In this document: positions 20,183 through 27,149 of the stretch, in pieces
Position numbering within the stretch: the stretch's first letter is position 1
Layout: each line of letters starts with the position of its first letter
Assembly (NCBI GenBank): GCA_003427395.1
Contig: BFEA01001141.1
Coordinates: 4,522-31,670 of the forward strand
Origin: Chara braunii
Lineage: Eukaryota > Streptophyta > Charophyceae > Charales > Characeae
Length of the DNA stretch: 27,149 bases
Direction of reading: 5' to 3'
Notes under the pieces: model-generated
Seen by the model: only the letters and a program-made list of their open reading frames with translations
Database searches by the model: none
Told to the model about the DNA's origin: nothing
Program-made: the position numbers and the translations under genes

Positions 20183-20686
20183 GTGCTCAATGACGAGGGG
20201 GCCAGAACAACGGATGCCCTAGGGAGGGAGGAAATAACATTCCACCTACATCCACCTCTTAGAAGGATAGGTTTGGACCGGTTGGTGATCGACCTAGGGA
20301 TATATGGTCGTCATCCGGTCCGACATATCACTGGCGAGACACCCTGGTGCACGACATGCACACGACATGGCCACCTGGCAGGGAACATGGGCTGCCTCAC
20401 GATACAAGAGACAAGGAGAGAACTCAACAATAGAGAGAGGAGGCTGCGAGAAGACCCGGCAAGACCGAGGAATGTGAGAGAAGAGATAGAAGGATGGATC
20501 AGATTCGAGCAGCAACATGATTACGTGATCAGTGTAGAGCTCCTGGTAGAGGGTAGCTTCGTCGATGTGGAGGGAGTGTCGACAGGGCACTTCCTCCCCT
20601 CGGTGAGAATACGGCAACTCTCCGATCAGGGCAATGGGAGTGGCCCCGCGGAGAATCGGACGGAAGGGGAGATCGAAGGAAGATAG
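20183..20686 (+). CDS. LINE ORF1 middle piece with CCHC zinc knuckle
   Basis: The same frame as 19445-20182, directly after its TAA. It starts VLNDEGARTTDALGREEITF, matching the region after DUF4283 where a D-x-x-T motif is usual. A zinc-knuckle-like motif PWCTTCTRHGHLAGNMGC follows, with Cys at piece residues 56 and 59, His 64 and Cys 71. The spacing is C-x2-C-x4-H-x6-C, two residues longer than the usual last gap. The first codon is GTG, so this is a continuation and not an independent gene. It ends at TAG. Confidence 0.55.
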   Translation: MLNDEGARTTDALGREEITFHLHPPLRRIGLDRLVIDLGIYGRHPVRHITGETPWCTTCTRHGHLAGNMGCLTIQETRRELNNRERRLREDPARPRNVREEIEGWIRFEQQHDYVISVELLVEGSFVDVEGVSTGHFLPSVRIRQLSDQGNGSGPAENRTEGEIEGR

Positions 20687-20695
20687 GAGGGGGAG

Positions 20696-21199
20696 GTGCA
20701 GCAGAGGGCTTTGGGTCATGACCAAGCACAGGAAAAGGCGGAGGATGAAGAGGAGAGGCAGGGGCGGCGGAGGACGCCTGAGAGTGCGGAGAGGGAGAAG
20801 AGGAACACAGGGGTAGCTGGGAGACGGAATGAAAGTCGACAGCAGGGGCGGGGAAAGAGGGAGGGAAGGGGGGAGAATGAGGGAGGCCGACCGCAGCGAC
20901 ATCAGACGAGAGAGGTCGAGATGGGGGAGAATAAGGAGGGAGGAGAGGAGGGGGAGACCCCACGGGGAACAGCGGAGGGTGAGCAGGGGGACGTGGAGAT
21001 GATCGATCGGGAGGGAGGGGGCCAAATCTGCCCCCAGGAAGGGAGGGGGGGACAGAGAAGACCATCGAGATTGGAACAGCTGGAAAGGGAGCAGCGGGCG
21101 ATCTTGGGAAGTAAGGAGGAAGGGAGGTGTCGGGAAGGGCTGGAAGGGGGGGGGGGGGGGTCGAAGGAAAGGAAATCTGGGCCACGAGGAGGCCAGTAG
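20696..21199 (+). CDS. LINE ORF1 charged linker piece
   Basis: The same frame continues after TAG 20684-20686, so the start at 20696 (GTG) is arbitrary. The peptide is dominated by Glu, Gly, Arg and Gln, with QREQ/EKAEDEEERQGRRR-like stretches and a possible short helix (RLEQLEREQRAILG) near residues 124-137. It runs into a 15-G tract, after which the better frame is the one starting before 21127. TAG 21197-21199 is probably met only because the tract is out of frame. Confidence 0.4.
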   Translation: MQQRALGHDQAQEKAEDEEERQGRRRTPESAEREKRNTGVAGRRNESRQQGRGKREGRGENEGGRPQRHQTREVEMGENKEGGEEGETPRGTAEGEQGDVEMIDREGGGQICPQEGRGGQRRPSRLEQLEREQRAILGSKEEGRCREGLEGGGGGSKERKSGPRGGQ

Positions 21200-21360
21200 A
21201 CAAAGGAAGAGGTGTCGAAGGGAGAGAGAGTGGAGCGAGAGGGGCCGCAGCAGAGACGGGGGAAAGCAACAGGAGGGAGGTAAGTAGGGAGGGGGAGGAG
21301 GAGGGAACAGAGAAAGGGCGACATGAAGAAGGGAGGGAAGAGGAGGAGGCGGATAAATAG
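21127..21360 (+). CDS. LINE ORF1 piece after the G-tract frame change
   Basis: It overlaps the previous piece by 73 bases across the G tract and continues the charged linker in another frame, to TAG 21358-21360. The next codons stay open in this same frame into the following piece, which supports a frame change inside the G run. Confidence 0.35.
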   Translation: MSGRAGRGGGGVEGKEIWATRRPVDKGRGVEGRESGARGAAAETGESNRREVSREGEEEGTEKGRHEEGREEEEADK

Positions 21361-21384
21361 GGGCAGTCACCAGGAGAAACCCTA

Positions 21385-22230
21385 TTGATTGGAGGGTTGA
21401 AATCGAGACCACTGGGAACGAAAAGACCAAGACCGAGACGAAAAAGCAGACAACGAGAGGGGAAGGTGGGGAAGGGGAGAAAAGGGAAACAAGTGGTGAT
21501 GTCCTCCTCCGAACACACCCCGTCCCCGAAGAGGTGTAGAGAAGAGACGGAGAAGGAAGTGCTGCCATTACCCACGGAGGGGGAGCTGCAGGAGATTTTA
21601 GGGGAGAGCCGATCGATCTTAGGCGTACCAGGGAGACGAGGAACCAGGGAGAAGGGATCTCGCCAGGGGGACAAAACGGGAAGATTTGAGGGAGAGGAGT
21701 CAACCGAATTACAGGAAATGGAGGAAAAGAGGGGGGGGAGCGGAATAGTGGAGGATGCAGCGGCGAGAGCGGCGGAGCCCACTGAGACAGATGAAAGATC
21801 GTTGGTATACCTGGGGGAAGACCCGGGGGGGGGGACAGAGGGGATGGAACAGGAAGCAACGGGGGGATCGGGAGGGGAACCGGGTGAGGAGGGAACAGCC
21901 GAGTCGAAGAAGTGGGGGAGGGGTCGAGAAGAGATGCCAGGAGCGAGACGGGCTGCTGGGGAGAAGGGGGGTGTCGAGAAGAATAGACCGGCGGGCACAC
22001 ACAATGACACCCCAGCAGGGGTGATGGACCAAGAGGTGCAAGGAGGGAGATCAGCAACAGCCTCACAGAGGGATGCAGGCTCGACGGCGGGCCAGCGACA
22101 GTCAGATGAAGTAAGCCAGCAGCGATACCCGAACAAGCCCTCGAGAAGAACAAGAGTGTCGGTTAGTGTGACATCCGCGGGGGAGTCGGCCCGAAGAAAT
22201 GGAGGAGCAAGGGGGAGAGGTCTTGGGTGA
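21385..22230 (+). CDS. LINE ORF1 C-terminal piece
   Basis: 281 codons, open in frame from just after TAG 21358-21360 (the TTG at 21385 is not a convincing start). It has a basic cluster KRPRPRRKSRQREGKVGKGR at about residues 13-32, which could serve as nuclear-localisation or nucleic-acid contact. SSSEHTPSPKRCREET follows, then a Gly/Glu-rich region and a Ser/Arg block (PSRRTRVSVSVTSAG). It stops at TGA 22228-22230 only because a duplicated segment changed the frame. The duplicated block continues at 22257 to a TAA at 22384 with the ending SPSYQLELDSE. Confidence 0.4.
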   Translation: MIGGLKSRPLGTKRPRPRRKSRQREGKVGKGRKGKQVVMSSSEHTPSPKRCREETEKEVLPLPTEGELQEILGESRSILGVPGRRGTREKGSRQGDKTGRFEGEESTELQEMEEKRGGSGIVEDAAARAAEPTETDERSLVYLGEDPGGGTEGMEQEATGGSGGEPGEEGTAESKKWGRGREEMPGARRAAGEKGGVEKNRPAGTHNDTPAGVMDQEVQGGRSATASQRDAGSTAGQRQSDEVSQQRYPNKPSRRTRVSVSVTSAGESARRNGGARGRGLG

Positions 22231-22337
22231 GGGGGGAGGCGACGAAGAAATGGCCCCGAACAGGCCCTCTAGAAGATCCAGAGTGTCGGTTAGTGTGACA
22301 TCCGCGGGGGAGTCGGCACGAAGAAATGGAGGAGCAT
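22130..22337 (+). repeat. 127-bp offset tandem duplication in ORF1
   Basis: 22130-22210 and 22257-22337 are copies with about five mismatches, encoding PSRR(T/S)RVSVSVTSAGE plus SARRNGGA. The offset of 127 is not a multiple of three, so the second copy is read in another frame. This explains TGA 22228-22230. Confidence 0.9.
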
Positions 22338-22408
22338 GGAGAAGGAAATCACCGTCGTACCAGTTGGAACTAGATAGCGAGTAACGACAACAGAGGACAA
22401 CTTAAGGT

Positions 22409-22446
22409 CTGTCTCTTATACACATCTAGATGTGTATAAGAGACAG
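22409..22446. other. Nextera mate-pair junction adapter (assembly artefact)
   Basis: A perfect 38-bp palindrome formed by CTGTCTCTTATACACATCT and its reverse complement AGATGTGTATAAGAGACAG. These are the two 19-bp Tn5 mosaic ends joined head to head as in Nextera mate-pair circularisation. It is synthetic and not genomic. The adapter also creates frames beginning MCIRDS and MYKRQ, which are adapter readings. Sequence on the two sides may come from DNA some kilobases apart, or from a chimera. Confidence 0.98.
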
Positions 22447-23076
22447 CCCCCATTGTTATTCGCAGTCTCCCTTGCTACCCGGACTGATTATCATCATTGC
22501 TCTCTGCTTTCCTTCTTCACCTTGTCGTACTTGTTTGTGCAGCTTTTGTGCCGGAGCGTCGTCCTTATGTGCCGTACATTCTGTGTTGTCCCGACAGGGG
22601 CTTCGGACTATGGACTGAGACTTGTGCCTTGAGACTTCTGAGTTGTGCTGTGTCATGACACCATTGCTGCTTTGACCGAGGTTTGCGCAATGTCCTTTGT
22701 GTTTTGTGCCCACTGTGTTTACTGCAAACTGCTTGGCCTTTTTATTTCCGAAAACCATCTGTTGTACTTGCCCAAAGTTGTATGAGAGAACTGTAGGGTA
22801 CACAGACAGACAATCACCAATGCAGACATAGGCAGACTGTCAAGAACATAATGAAGTCTCAGAGTGATTTTCCAATTACAGGCAGTCTTTCAGACGTTTT
22901 ATCGTCTGTTTTGTTCTCAGTTTTCATGCATGTTTATTTTTTCAATTGTTCGCAGCAGTGCTATGGTTTCCTTTTATGCTATGTTTTTATGCATGTTAAT
23001 TTTTTTAATTGTCCTGTAATGCATCGTCCTTCGTGCCTTTGTTCACCTATAAATTCCAATTACAACTCAACTTCGA
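22447..23076. other. Unique DNA right of the adapter, no gene recognised
   Basis: No reverse transcriptase, endonuclease or repeat continuation of the LINE is visible. A short duplication (TTTTCATGCATGTTTATTTTTTCAATTGT and TTTTTATGCATGTTAATTTTTTTAATTGT, each cited only by its pattern, at about 22920 and 22985) is the only structure I see. A 115-codon minus-strand frame (22456-22803) has ordinary composition but matches no family I know. Confidence 0.45.
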
Positions 23077-23220
23077 GGTTTACGGTTTGGGGTTTAGGGT
23101 TCAGTTCAGGGTTTAGGGTTTAGGGTTTAGAGTTTTGGGTTCAGTGCTTAGGGTTTACACTTCAGGGTCTAGGATTCACGGTTTACGGTTGAGGCATTCG
23201 GCTTTAGGGTTCAGGGTGAT
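23077..23220 (+). repeat. Interstitial telomere-like TTTAGGG array
   Basis: Degenerate TTTAGGG/TTCAGGG units, with three perfect consecutive units around 23110-23130. This is the plant-type telomere unit, also used by some other algae. It is interstitial and decayed, and is not a chromosome end. A weaker relative lies near 26785-26840. Confidence 0.75.
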
Positions 23221-23515
23221 CTGAGGGTGCCTGGCTGGTGGTTGGGTGATCTGCATTCTGAGGTCGTCGGCTGACCTACGGATGCACGTGCTGTAGGGGC
23301 AGTGGATGCTTCACCGGCTGCTGAGGGTGCTCCAACAGCTGCAGCGAACCTCATTTGGCCATTTTTCGTTTTTTCTTTTTCTCTTTTGTGGCAGCATCTT
23401 CACTTCCTTCAGCGACTGCATGTGGTAGAGACACCATCTCTTGAGGGGGTAGTTGTTAATTATTTTTCTTTCGGATGTGCTGCGCCATGCCGTTTGTGAA
23501 TCGCAAGTGCGAATC
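23221..23515. other. Spacer without identified gene
   Basis: Contains short Ala-rich open frames but no recognisable gene or repeat. Confidence 0.45.
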
Positions 23516-23720
23516 AAAGGCACATTGGGACTCTGGGCCTGGGACATGGAGCGCGACCCGGGGGTCGATTCGAAATTGCAAGGACCTTTGGACTTGGGAC
23601 TTGGGATTGGGGGTCAGGACTTGGGAGTTTGACTACGATTGGGCCCGGGACGTTGGGACTGTGAGTCCGGGGTTGGACTCAAGATTGTGGATTAAGGACT
23701 CTGGATTGGCACTCGGGGTT
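23516..23720 (+). repeat. GGACT-type cluster right of the adapter
   Basis: GGACTTGGGACTTGGGATTG, GGGACGTTGGGACTGTG and related units, on the plus strand as on the left side. Confidence 0.75.
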
Positions 23721-24151
23721 GACGGACGAATATGGGGAAGATGGCAATGGTGGAGGGGCAGGAGGGTGCCAATGAAGTGGAACGAGGAAGGGTTCGGGAG
23801 TTGGGTCCCGTTTTATTCATGCTTATTATAATAATTTTTCAGTGATTATCCTATTTTCTCTTCATCGTCATCCTCATGCCTGTGTCTGTGCTTGAGGCCT
23901 GTGTTGGGACTGGGAATGTCAATATGACCTCGGAAATTCAGTGGGGACAGTTTGGGGAGCTCGTTTTGGTATAGTTTCCATTTCTCCTCGTGTCATTTTC
24001 ACTTCTTCTAATTCCTTGTTTCTATTGTTCAATTTCATACAAGAACTTTTTTTCCAATTTCCCCACTTGAGGCATGGCTCAGAGGTGTTGCTCGCTTGTT
24101 ATTTTCAGTTTTAGTGTGGTTCTACCTCTTACTCCTTGTGCTTACTGCAGT

Positions 24152-24154
<3 letters not shown>
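23721..24154. other. Spacer without identified gene
   Basis: Unique sequence with T-rich stretches. No frame is convincing. Confidence 0.45.
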
Positions 24155-24201
<47 letters not shown>

Positions 24202-24270
24202 TGTGTGTGTGTGTGTGTGAGAGAGAGGGAGATAGAGAGGGAGAGACATTGTGGTGTGTGTGTGTGTGTT
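24155..24270. repeat. GT/GA compound microsatellite
   Basis: GT repeats (24155-24218, with one CT interruption at 24201), then GA-rich sequence (24219-24247), then a second short GT run to about 24269. Confidence 0.95.
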
Positions 24271-24475
24271 TGAGATTGTTTTCAATATAGCGTTGTGGAC
24301 GTTCTCATTAATGTTCAATAAGGCATTGGCAAACATACTGCATGTTCAATAAGGCATCAATATGATATTCAAAGCCTCTATCTAGTTTGACATTATCTTC
24401 AACATAGCGTGCTGGTCCTCACACCTGCTTTGACTCTATGTGCAACATCACGTCGTAGTCCAGGACTCCTTTCAA
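24271..24475 (+). repeat. TCTTCAACA modules right of the adapter
   Basis: TTTTCAATATAGCGTTGTGG near 24281 and TTGACATTATCTTCAACATA at 24387 belong to the dispersed module family of the left part and have the same orientation. Confidence 0.7.
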
Positions 24476-24479
24476 TGAC

Positions 24480-25030
24480 CTCATACTAGGAACTGGGACG
24501 CGAGACTTGGGACTGCGAGGAAGGACCTGAGACCTGGGACTGTGATTACAGACTCGGGTTTTGTAGAGGCGCATGGTTTGGCACTCTTACTTGGGACTCC
24601 GGACTTGGATTTCAGACTCACAGCTTGGGACTAGGAACTGGAACTCAGGACTGGGGACCTTCTACCTGGGATTGGAACATGGGACTAGGATCTCGTTCTT
24701 GGGACTGGGACCTGGGACATGGGATTTAGGATTCGGGATTGGTACCTAGACGTGGGAGTTGGGACTGTGATTTGGGACTCAGGTCTTGCATAGGTGCATC
24801 GTTTGGCACTTGAACTTCAGACTTGGGACTCAGGACTGTGACCTGAGACTCAGGACCGGAACTCGGGAATGGGACCTGGGAGTTGGGATTAGGGATGAGA
24901 ATCGCAACAGGGACCTTGCACTTCAGATTGGAACTCGGAACTAAGACTTAGGACTATGACTTAGGGCTAGGGAGTAGGACTAGGACTTGGAACTGGGACC
25001 GAGGACTTAGACTTGGGTGTGGGACTCAAA
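24480..25030 (+). repeat. GGACT-type cluster with the second 202-bp copy
   Basis: 24627-24828 matches 18151-18352 (six mismatches by eye). At 24701-24723 four G3 tracts are separated by loops of 3, 4 and 4 bases, a canonical quadruplex motif. The corresponding site in the left copy has lost one tract. Confidence 0.85.
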
Positions 25031-25225
25031 GAGAGGGTGCTGCAAATCACAAGCACCATTACCGAGAAGACGAATCTCTCGTGCACTCTCAACCACTACC
25101 ACACATGAAGCGAATAATCACTACCGAGTGTAAAACTGCCACGTACGAAAACATTAATTCAGCAAGCCTGCGGAGTGTTCTTCACCAAAACTACCCCGTC
25201 TGAGTCACCTTGGACCTAGCCGGAT

Positions 25226-25432
25226 ATGGCGCCCATCCTTTTACTACTATGCCCAGCCCTGCCAGCCTTCACACCACCACTGCCACCTACAAAATGCCTT
25301 CGCAGCACCATTACCACCACAGAACCGACTCAGAACCAGCAGCACCAGCCCTTCAGTGAAGAACGAACCTTCAGGTGGAAGAAGAAGAACAGCTGCAACA
25401 AAGAAGATATAAATGGAAGCAACCAACCCTAA
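25226..25432 (+). CDS. Small unidentified open frame in a C/A-rich island
   Basis: 68 codons starting at an ATG. The first 15-20 residues (MAPILLLLCPALPAFTPPLP) look like a signal peptide, followed by a Thr/Gln-rich and then Lys-rich region. It lies in a stretch (about 25030-25440) that is C/A-rich on the plus strand, unlike the G-rich repeats around it. An overlapping frame, 25413-25637, follows. There is no family match, and either could be chance. Confidence 0.2.
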   Translation: MAPILLLLCPALPAFTPPLPPTKCLRSTITTTEPTQNQQHQPFSEERTFRWKKKNSCNKEDINGSNQP

Positions 25433-25582
25433 CAGTATAGATATGCTGCTACCTGGCTCAAAAGTGGAATTGCCTGCCTCCCTGCTGGGGAAGTCCTGTA
25501 GCAGCGGAACCCATACACGGACGTGCTACAGCAGGCTGGTGGCGTTCGACGATGTTTCAGTCATGTATATCAATGGTCACTC

Positions 25583-25620
25583 GCTGTATACTCTCGGACT
25601 TGCTGTATACTCTCGGACTT
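25583..25620 (+). repeat. 19-bp exact tandem duplication
   Basis: GCTGTATACTCTCGGACTT occurs twice in direct succession. Confidence 0.95.
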
Positions 25621-25639
25621 GCATAAGTTGGACTTAAGA

Positions 25640-26230
25640 GTGAGACTTCAAATCGGGGCTCGCGATTCGTACATGCAACTGGGACTTGGACTGGGACGAC
25701 AACCTGTGACTTAAGACTACGACCTAGTACTTGGTAGCGGGACCTGGGTCTTGTAGTCGGGACTTGGAACTTCGACAGGGGACTTGGACTCCTGACTGGG
25801 GTGTTGCAGCCCTGTCAGACTACGACCTTGCACAGTCTGTTTCTGCAATGTCACCATGAATCTGGATGTGGGTTAACATGTTGGTCCTGGGTTGGTTCAT
25901 CTATAGCTTATATGTAATCATATTTGAGGATTTGATCCTAATGAGATCTGATGGGAACTGATCGGATCTGACAACATCTGAGAAGAACAGGACCCGCCCA
26001 CCCTGCGCTTGCTGTCTTTCACGTGAAAAGATGACCAAACCTTTTATGTTCGGAGCAGGGTGAGGGCATCCTGTGTGAACCTGCTGCCATGAGTCCAAAT
26101 GAGGTGTGGGTGGAATGAAGTCTGTGTCGGGGGTCGTTACCAGGTGTAGGTTATAGACAACGAGCTGTGCAGGAAGGCTGCCACTAGTAAACACATTCCT
26201 CGTCTGTCTCAGGGCATAATTGTTTTTCAC
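25640..26230. other. GGACT remnant and unique DNA
   Basis: 25680-25800 has a short GGGACTTGGACTGGGAC-like run. 25810-26230 is unique. A 109-codon minus-strand frame (25901-26230) has mixed composition but no recognised family. Confidence 0.4.
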
Positions 26231-26359
26231 TGCATGTATCCGGATTTACTGTATGTGCATCAGACCTTCTGGTAAACTTTGCTAAAGTGGTTACGTATAT
26301 TCTCCCTCTAACGCAATGCACCTTTGCTAAACTTTGCATGTATCCAGATTTACTGTATG
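26231..26359 (+). repeat. 104-bp spaced direct repeat
   Basis: TGCATGTATCCGGATTTACT followed by GTATG occurs at 26231 and, with one change, at 26335. Confidence 0.85.
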
Positions 26360-26642
26360 AGCCACCATCAGGCTCACATTTAGTCACAGTAAGAGTGCAT
26401 TGTGTTCATAAAGGTTGTTGTTCAGGTAACCTTGCGCTGCTGTCACACATGAGCTGTGGGCCAACCGATTTTTGTTCCTTATATATTTCATTCGTGGGAA
26501 TGTACGTCTCATTTTTGCTCGGCTTTTGCTCAATCATGTCCGGCCTTCTGTGTGATGTCACAACTACGTAAATTGTATGTTGTTTGTCTTTTTTTCGTAA
26601 TAGGTTCATGTATATTTGGTACATGCTTATCACTTTTCCAGG

Positions 26643-26754
26643 GATTTTTCTCCGAGTATTGCAATGTCGTACCTTTAAACCACCACTACCTTTCTCAGGC
26701 AAACGCAAAGTCAAGGTCAGCAAAAAGTGGCTCGGAGGTTGTGGTGTCTTAAGA
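26643..26754 (+). other. Exon-like stretch, unidentified
   Basis: It is preceded by an acceptor-like CACTTTTCCAG. The open frame contains KPPLPFSGKRKVKVSKKW, a basic, non-repetitive peptide. A PFSxKxK pattern followed by basic residues is found at the N-terminus of GNL1/LSG1-type nucleolar GTPases, but the following residues do not clearly match and no GTPase motif is seen downstream. I treat it as unidentified. A 132-codon frame is open on the opposite strand (26406-26804) over the same DNA. Confidence 0.15.
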
Positions 26755-27072
26755 GGTTCTAAATCATTGGCGCCTGTGTGGTGAGTTCGGGGTTTGGAGT
26801 ACACGGTTTTAGGTTTGGAGTTGGTGGTTTTCAGTTTGGGAACCGTAACTTCATTGGGAACTGTTTTTTTTCACTACTGCCTTCACCTATATACAAATCA
26901 TATTGGGCATGATGTGCATGGACCTGAAATTGCGCCAACAATGATTTCCTCTCAAACGCTAGTCATTTTTTTCATGAGTCTCTTATCTGTTTCAACATCA
27001 TCTATAACGTGATGTTGGAACCCGCCTCCCCCGCTCCCCCCTGTCTGTTTTGACATCATTTTCAATGTAGTG

Positions 27073-27076
<4 letters not shown>
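26755..27076. other. Right-end spacer with telomere-like and TCTTC-like remnants
   Basis: 26785-26840 has degenerate GGTTTGGAG/GGTTTTAGG repeats. A TTTGACATCATTTTCAATGT module sits at about 27048. No gene is seen. Confidence 0.5.

Positions 27077-27149
<73 letters not shown>
27077..27149. repeat. GA microsatellite at right end
   Basis: AG/GA dinucleotides to the end of the window, with one extra G near 27134. Confidence 0.95.

Larger units (their letters stand above)
19445..22384 (+). pseudogene. LINE ORF1 (gag-like), broken by stops and frame changes
   Basis: One original frame can be followed for about 2.9 kb. It begins at ATG 19445 and is interrupted by TAA (20180-20182) and TAG (20684-20686). 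The frame then changes at a 15-G tract (21146-21160) and meets TAG (21358-21360). A 127-bp tandem duplication near 22130-22337 shifts it again, producing TGA 22228-22230. The likely original end is TAA 22382-22384. In this family the protein binds RNA and assembles the retrotransposition particle. The first half has the recognisable domains. The second half is a long, highly charged, Glu/Gly/Arg-rich region. Apart from sequencing error in the G tract, the breaks indicate a dead copy. Confidence 0.6.
19101..22408 (+). mobile_element. Non-LTR retrotransposon (LINE), 5' part, truncated at adapter
   Basis: Composition changes sharply to purine-rich, GC-richer DNA at about 19101. An untranslated leader of about 340 bp is followed by a long broken ORF1 (19445-22384) with a DUF4283-like region and a CCHC knuckle, then by the Nextera junction adapter. 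No endonuclease or reverse transcriptase follows, so ORF2 is absent. I see no left target-site duplication, so the left boundary is approximate. Family assignment rests on the ORF1 pattern known from plant and charophyte LINEs. Confidence 0.65.

Noticed and set aside
20294-22153. Long minus-strand open frames of 619 and 535 codons
   Set aside because: They lie antisense to the LINE ORF1. The plus strand there is purine-rich, so its complement rarely forms stops. The peptides are Ser/Pro/Leu low-complexity without domains.
22430-22632. Frames beginning MCIRDS and MYKRQ
   Set aside because: Their starts are read from the Nextera adapter.
24096-24336. Frames with Cys-Val or Thr-His repeats
   Set aside because: Translations of the GT/AC microsatellite.
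1-27149. tRNA and rRNA genes
   Set aside because: I looked for T-arm-like GGTTCRANYCC sequences with matching acceptor stems and for conserved rRNA blocks and found none. A covariance-model scan would be decisive.
1-27149. A new defence, metabolic or other multi-gene system
   Set aside because: No set of intact neighbouring genes exists. Apart from a broken LINE ORF1 the window is repeats and unassigned DNA.

Overview
This window looks like repeat-dominated, gene-poor nuclear DNA from a eukaryote, probably a green alga or plant. Three things support that. First, there is a degraded non-LTR retrotransposon (LINE) ORF1 with a DUF4283-like region followed by a CCHC zinc knuckle, a pairing typical of plant and charophyte LINEs. 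Second, there are degenerate arrays of the plant-type telomere unit TTTAGGG. Third, there are many layers of old tandem and dispersed repeats with long runs of C, G, GA and GT. A charophyte such as Chara is my best guess, but this is inference. I find no intact host gene, no rRNA or tRNA gene and no operon-like layout.

Layout. 1-4700: isolated exon-like stretches, an inverted repeat (1131-1241), dispersed repeat fragments, a purine-rich low-complexity block, a C67-GGG-C20 tract, an AACC minisatellite and a candidate exon near 3513. 4980-6500: a 12-bp/48-bp minisatellite, then a field of about 270-bp satellite units. 7040-9130: GGACT-rich and GGGTCACAGGTC-type arrays. 9280-10770: AT-richer, mostly unique DNA. 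10772-11055: a 142-bp perfect-register tandem duplication carrying an RNase H-like peptide. 11400-16360: duplicated repeat blocks, including a pair of about 600 bp, a second satellite field and a 24-bp minisatellite. 16380-18950: GGACT-type arrays, with a 490-bp tandem duplication broken by a poly-C/N tract. 19100-22408: 5' part of a LINE. Its ORF1 runs 19445-22384 and is broken by TAA, TAG, a G-tract frameshift, TAG and a 127-bp tandem duplication.

At 22409-22446 lies a perfect 38-bp head-to-head pair of Tn5 mosaic ends, the Nextera mate-pair junction adapter. This is a library artefact left in the assembly. It falls 25 bp after the LINE ORF1 stop, exactly where ORF2 (endonuclease/reverse transcriptase) should begin, and no ORF2 follows. 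Sequence right of it (22447-27149) should not be assumed contiguous with the left. It does share repeat families and orientation with the left side, so it probably comes from the same genome.

Right part: unique DNA, telomere-like repeats (23077-23220), a GT/GA microsatellite (24155-24270), another GGACT block containing a 97%-identical copy of a left-side repeat, a C/A-rich island (25030-25440) and a terminal GA microsatellite. Both window ends are GA microsatellites, as expected for a contig that stops in simple repeats.

I did not find a convincing new functional system. The most notable points are the adapter misjoin, the one-orientation mosaic of repeats, and the small RNase H-like and exon-like remnants.
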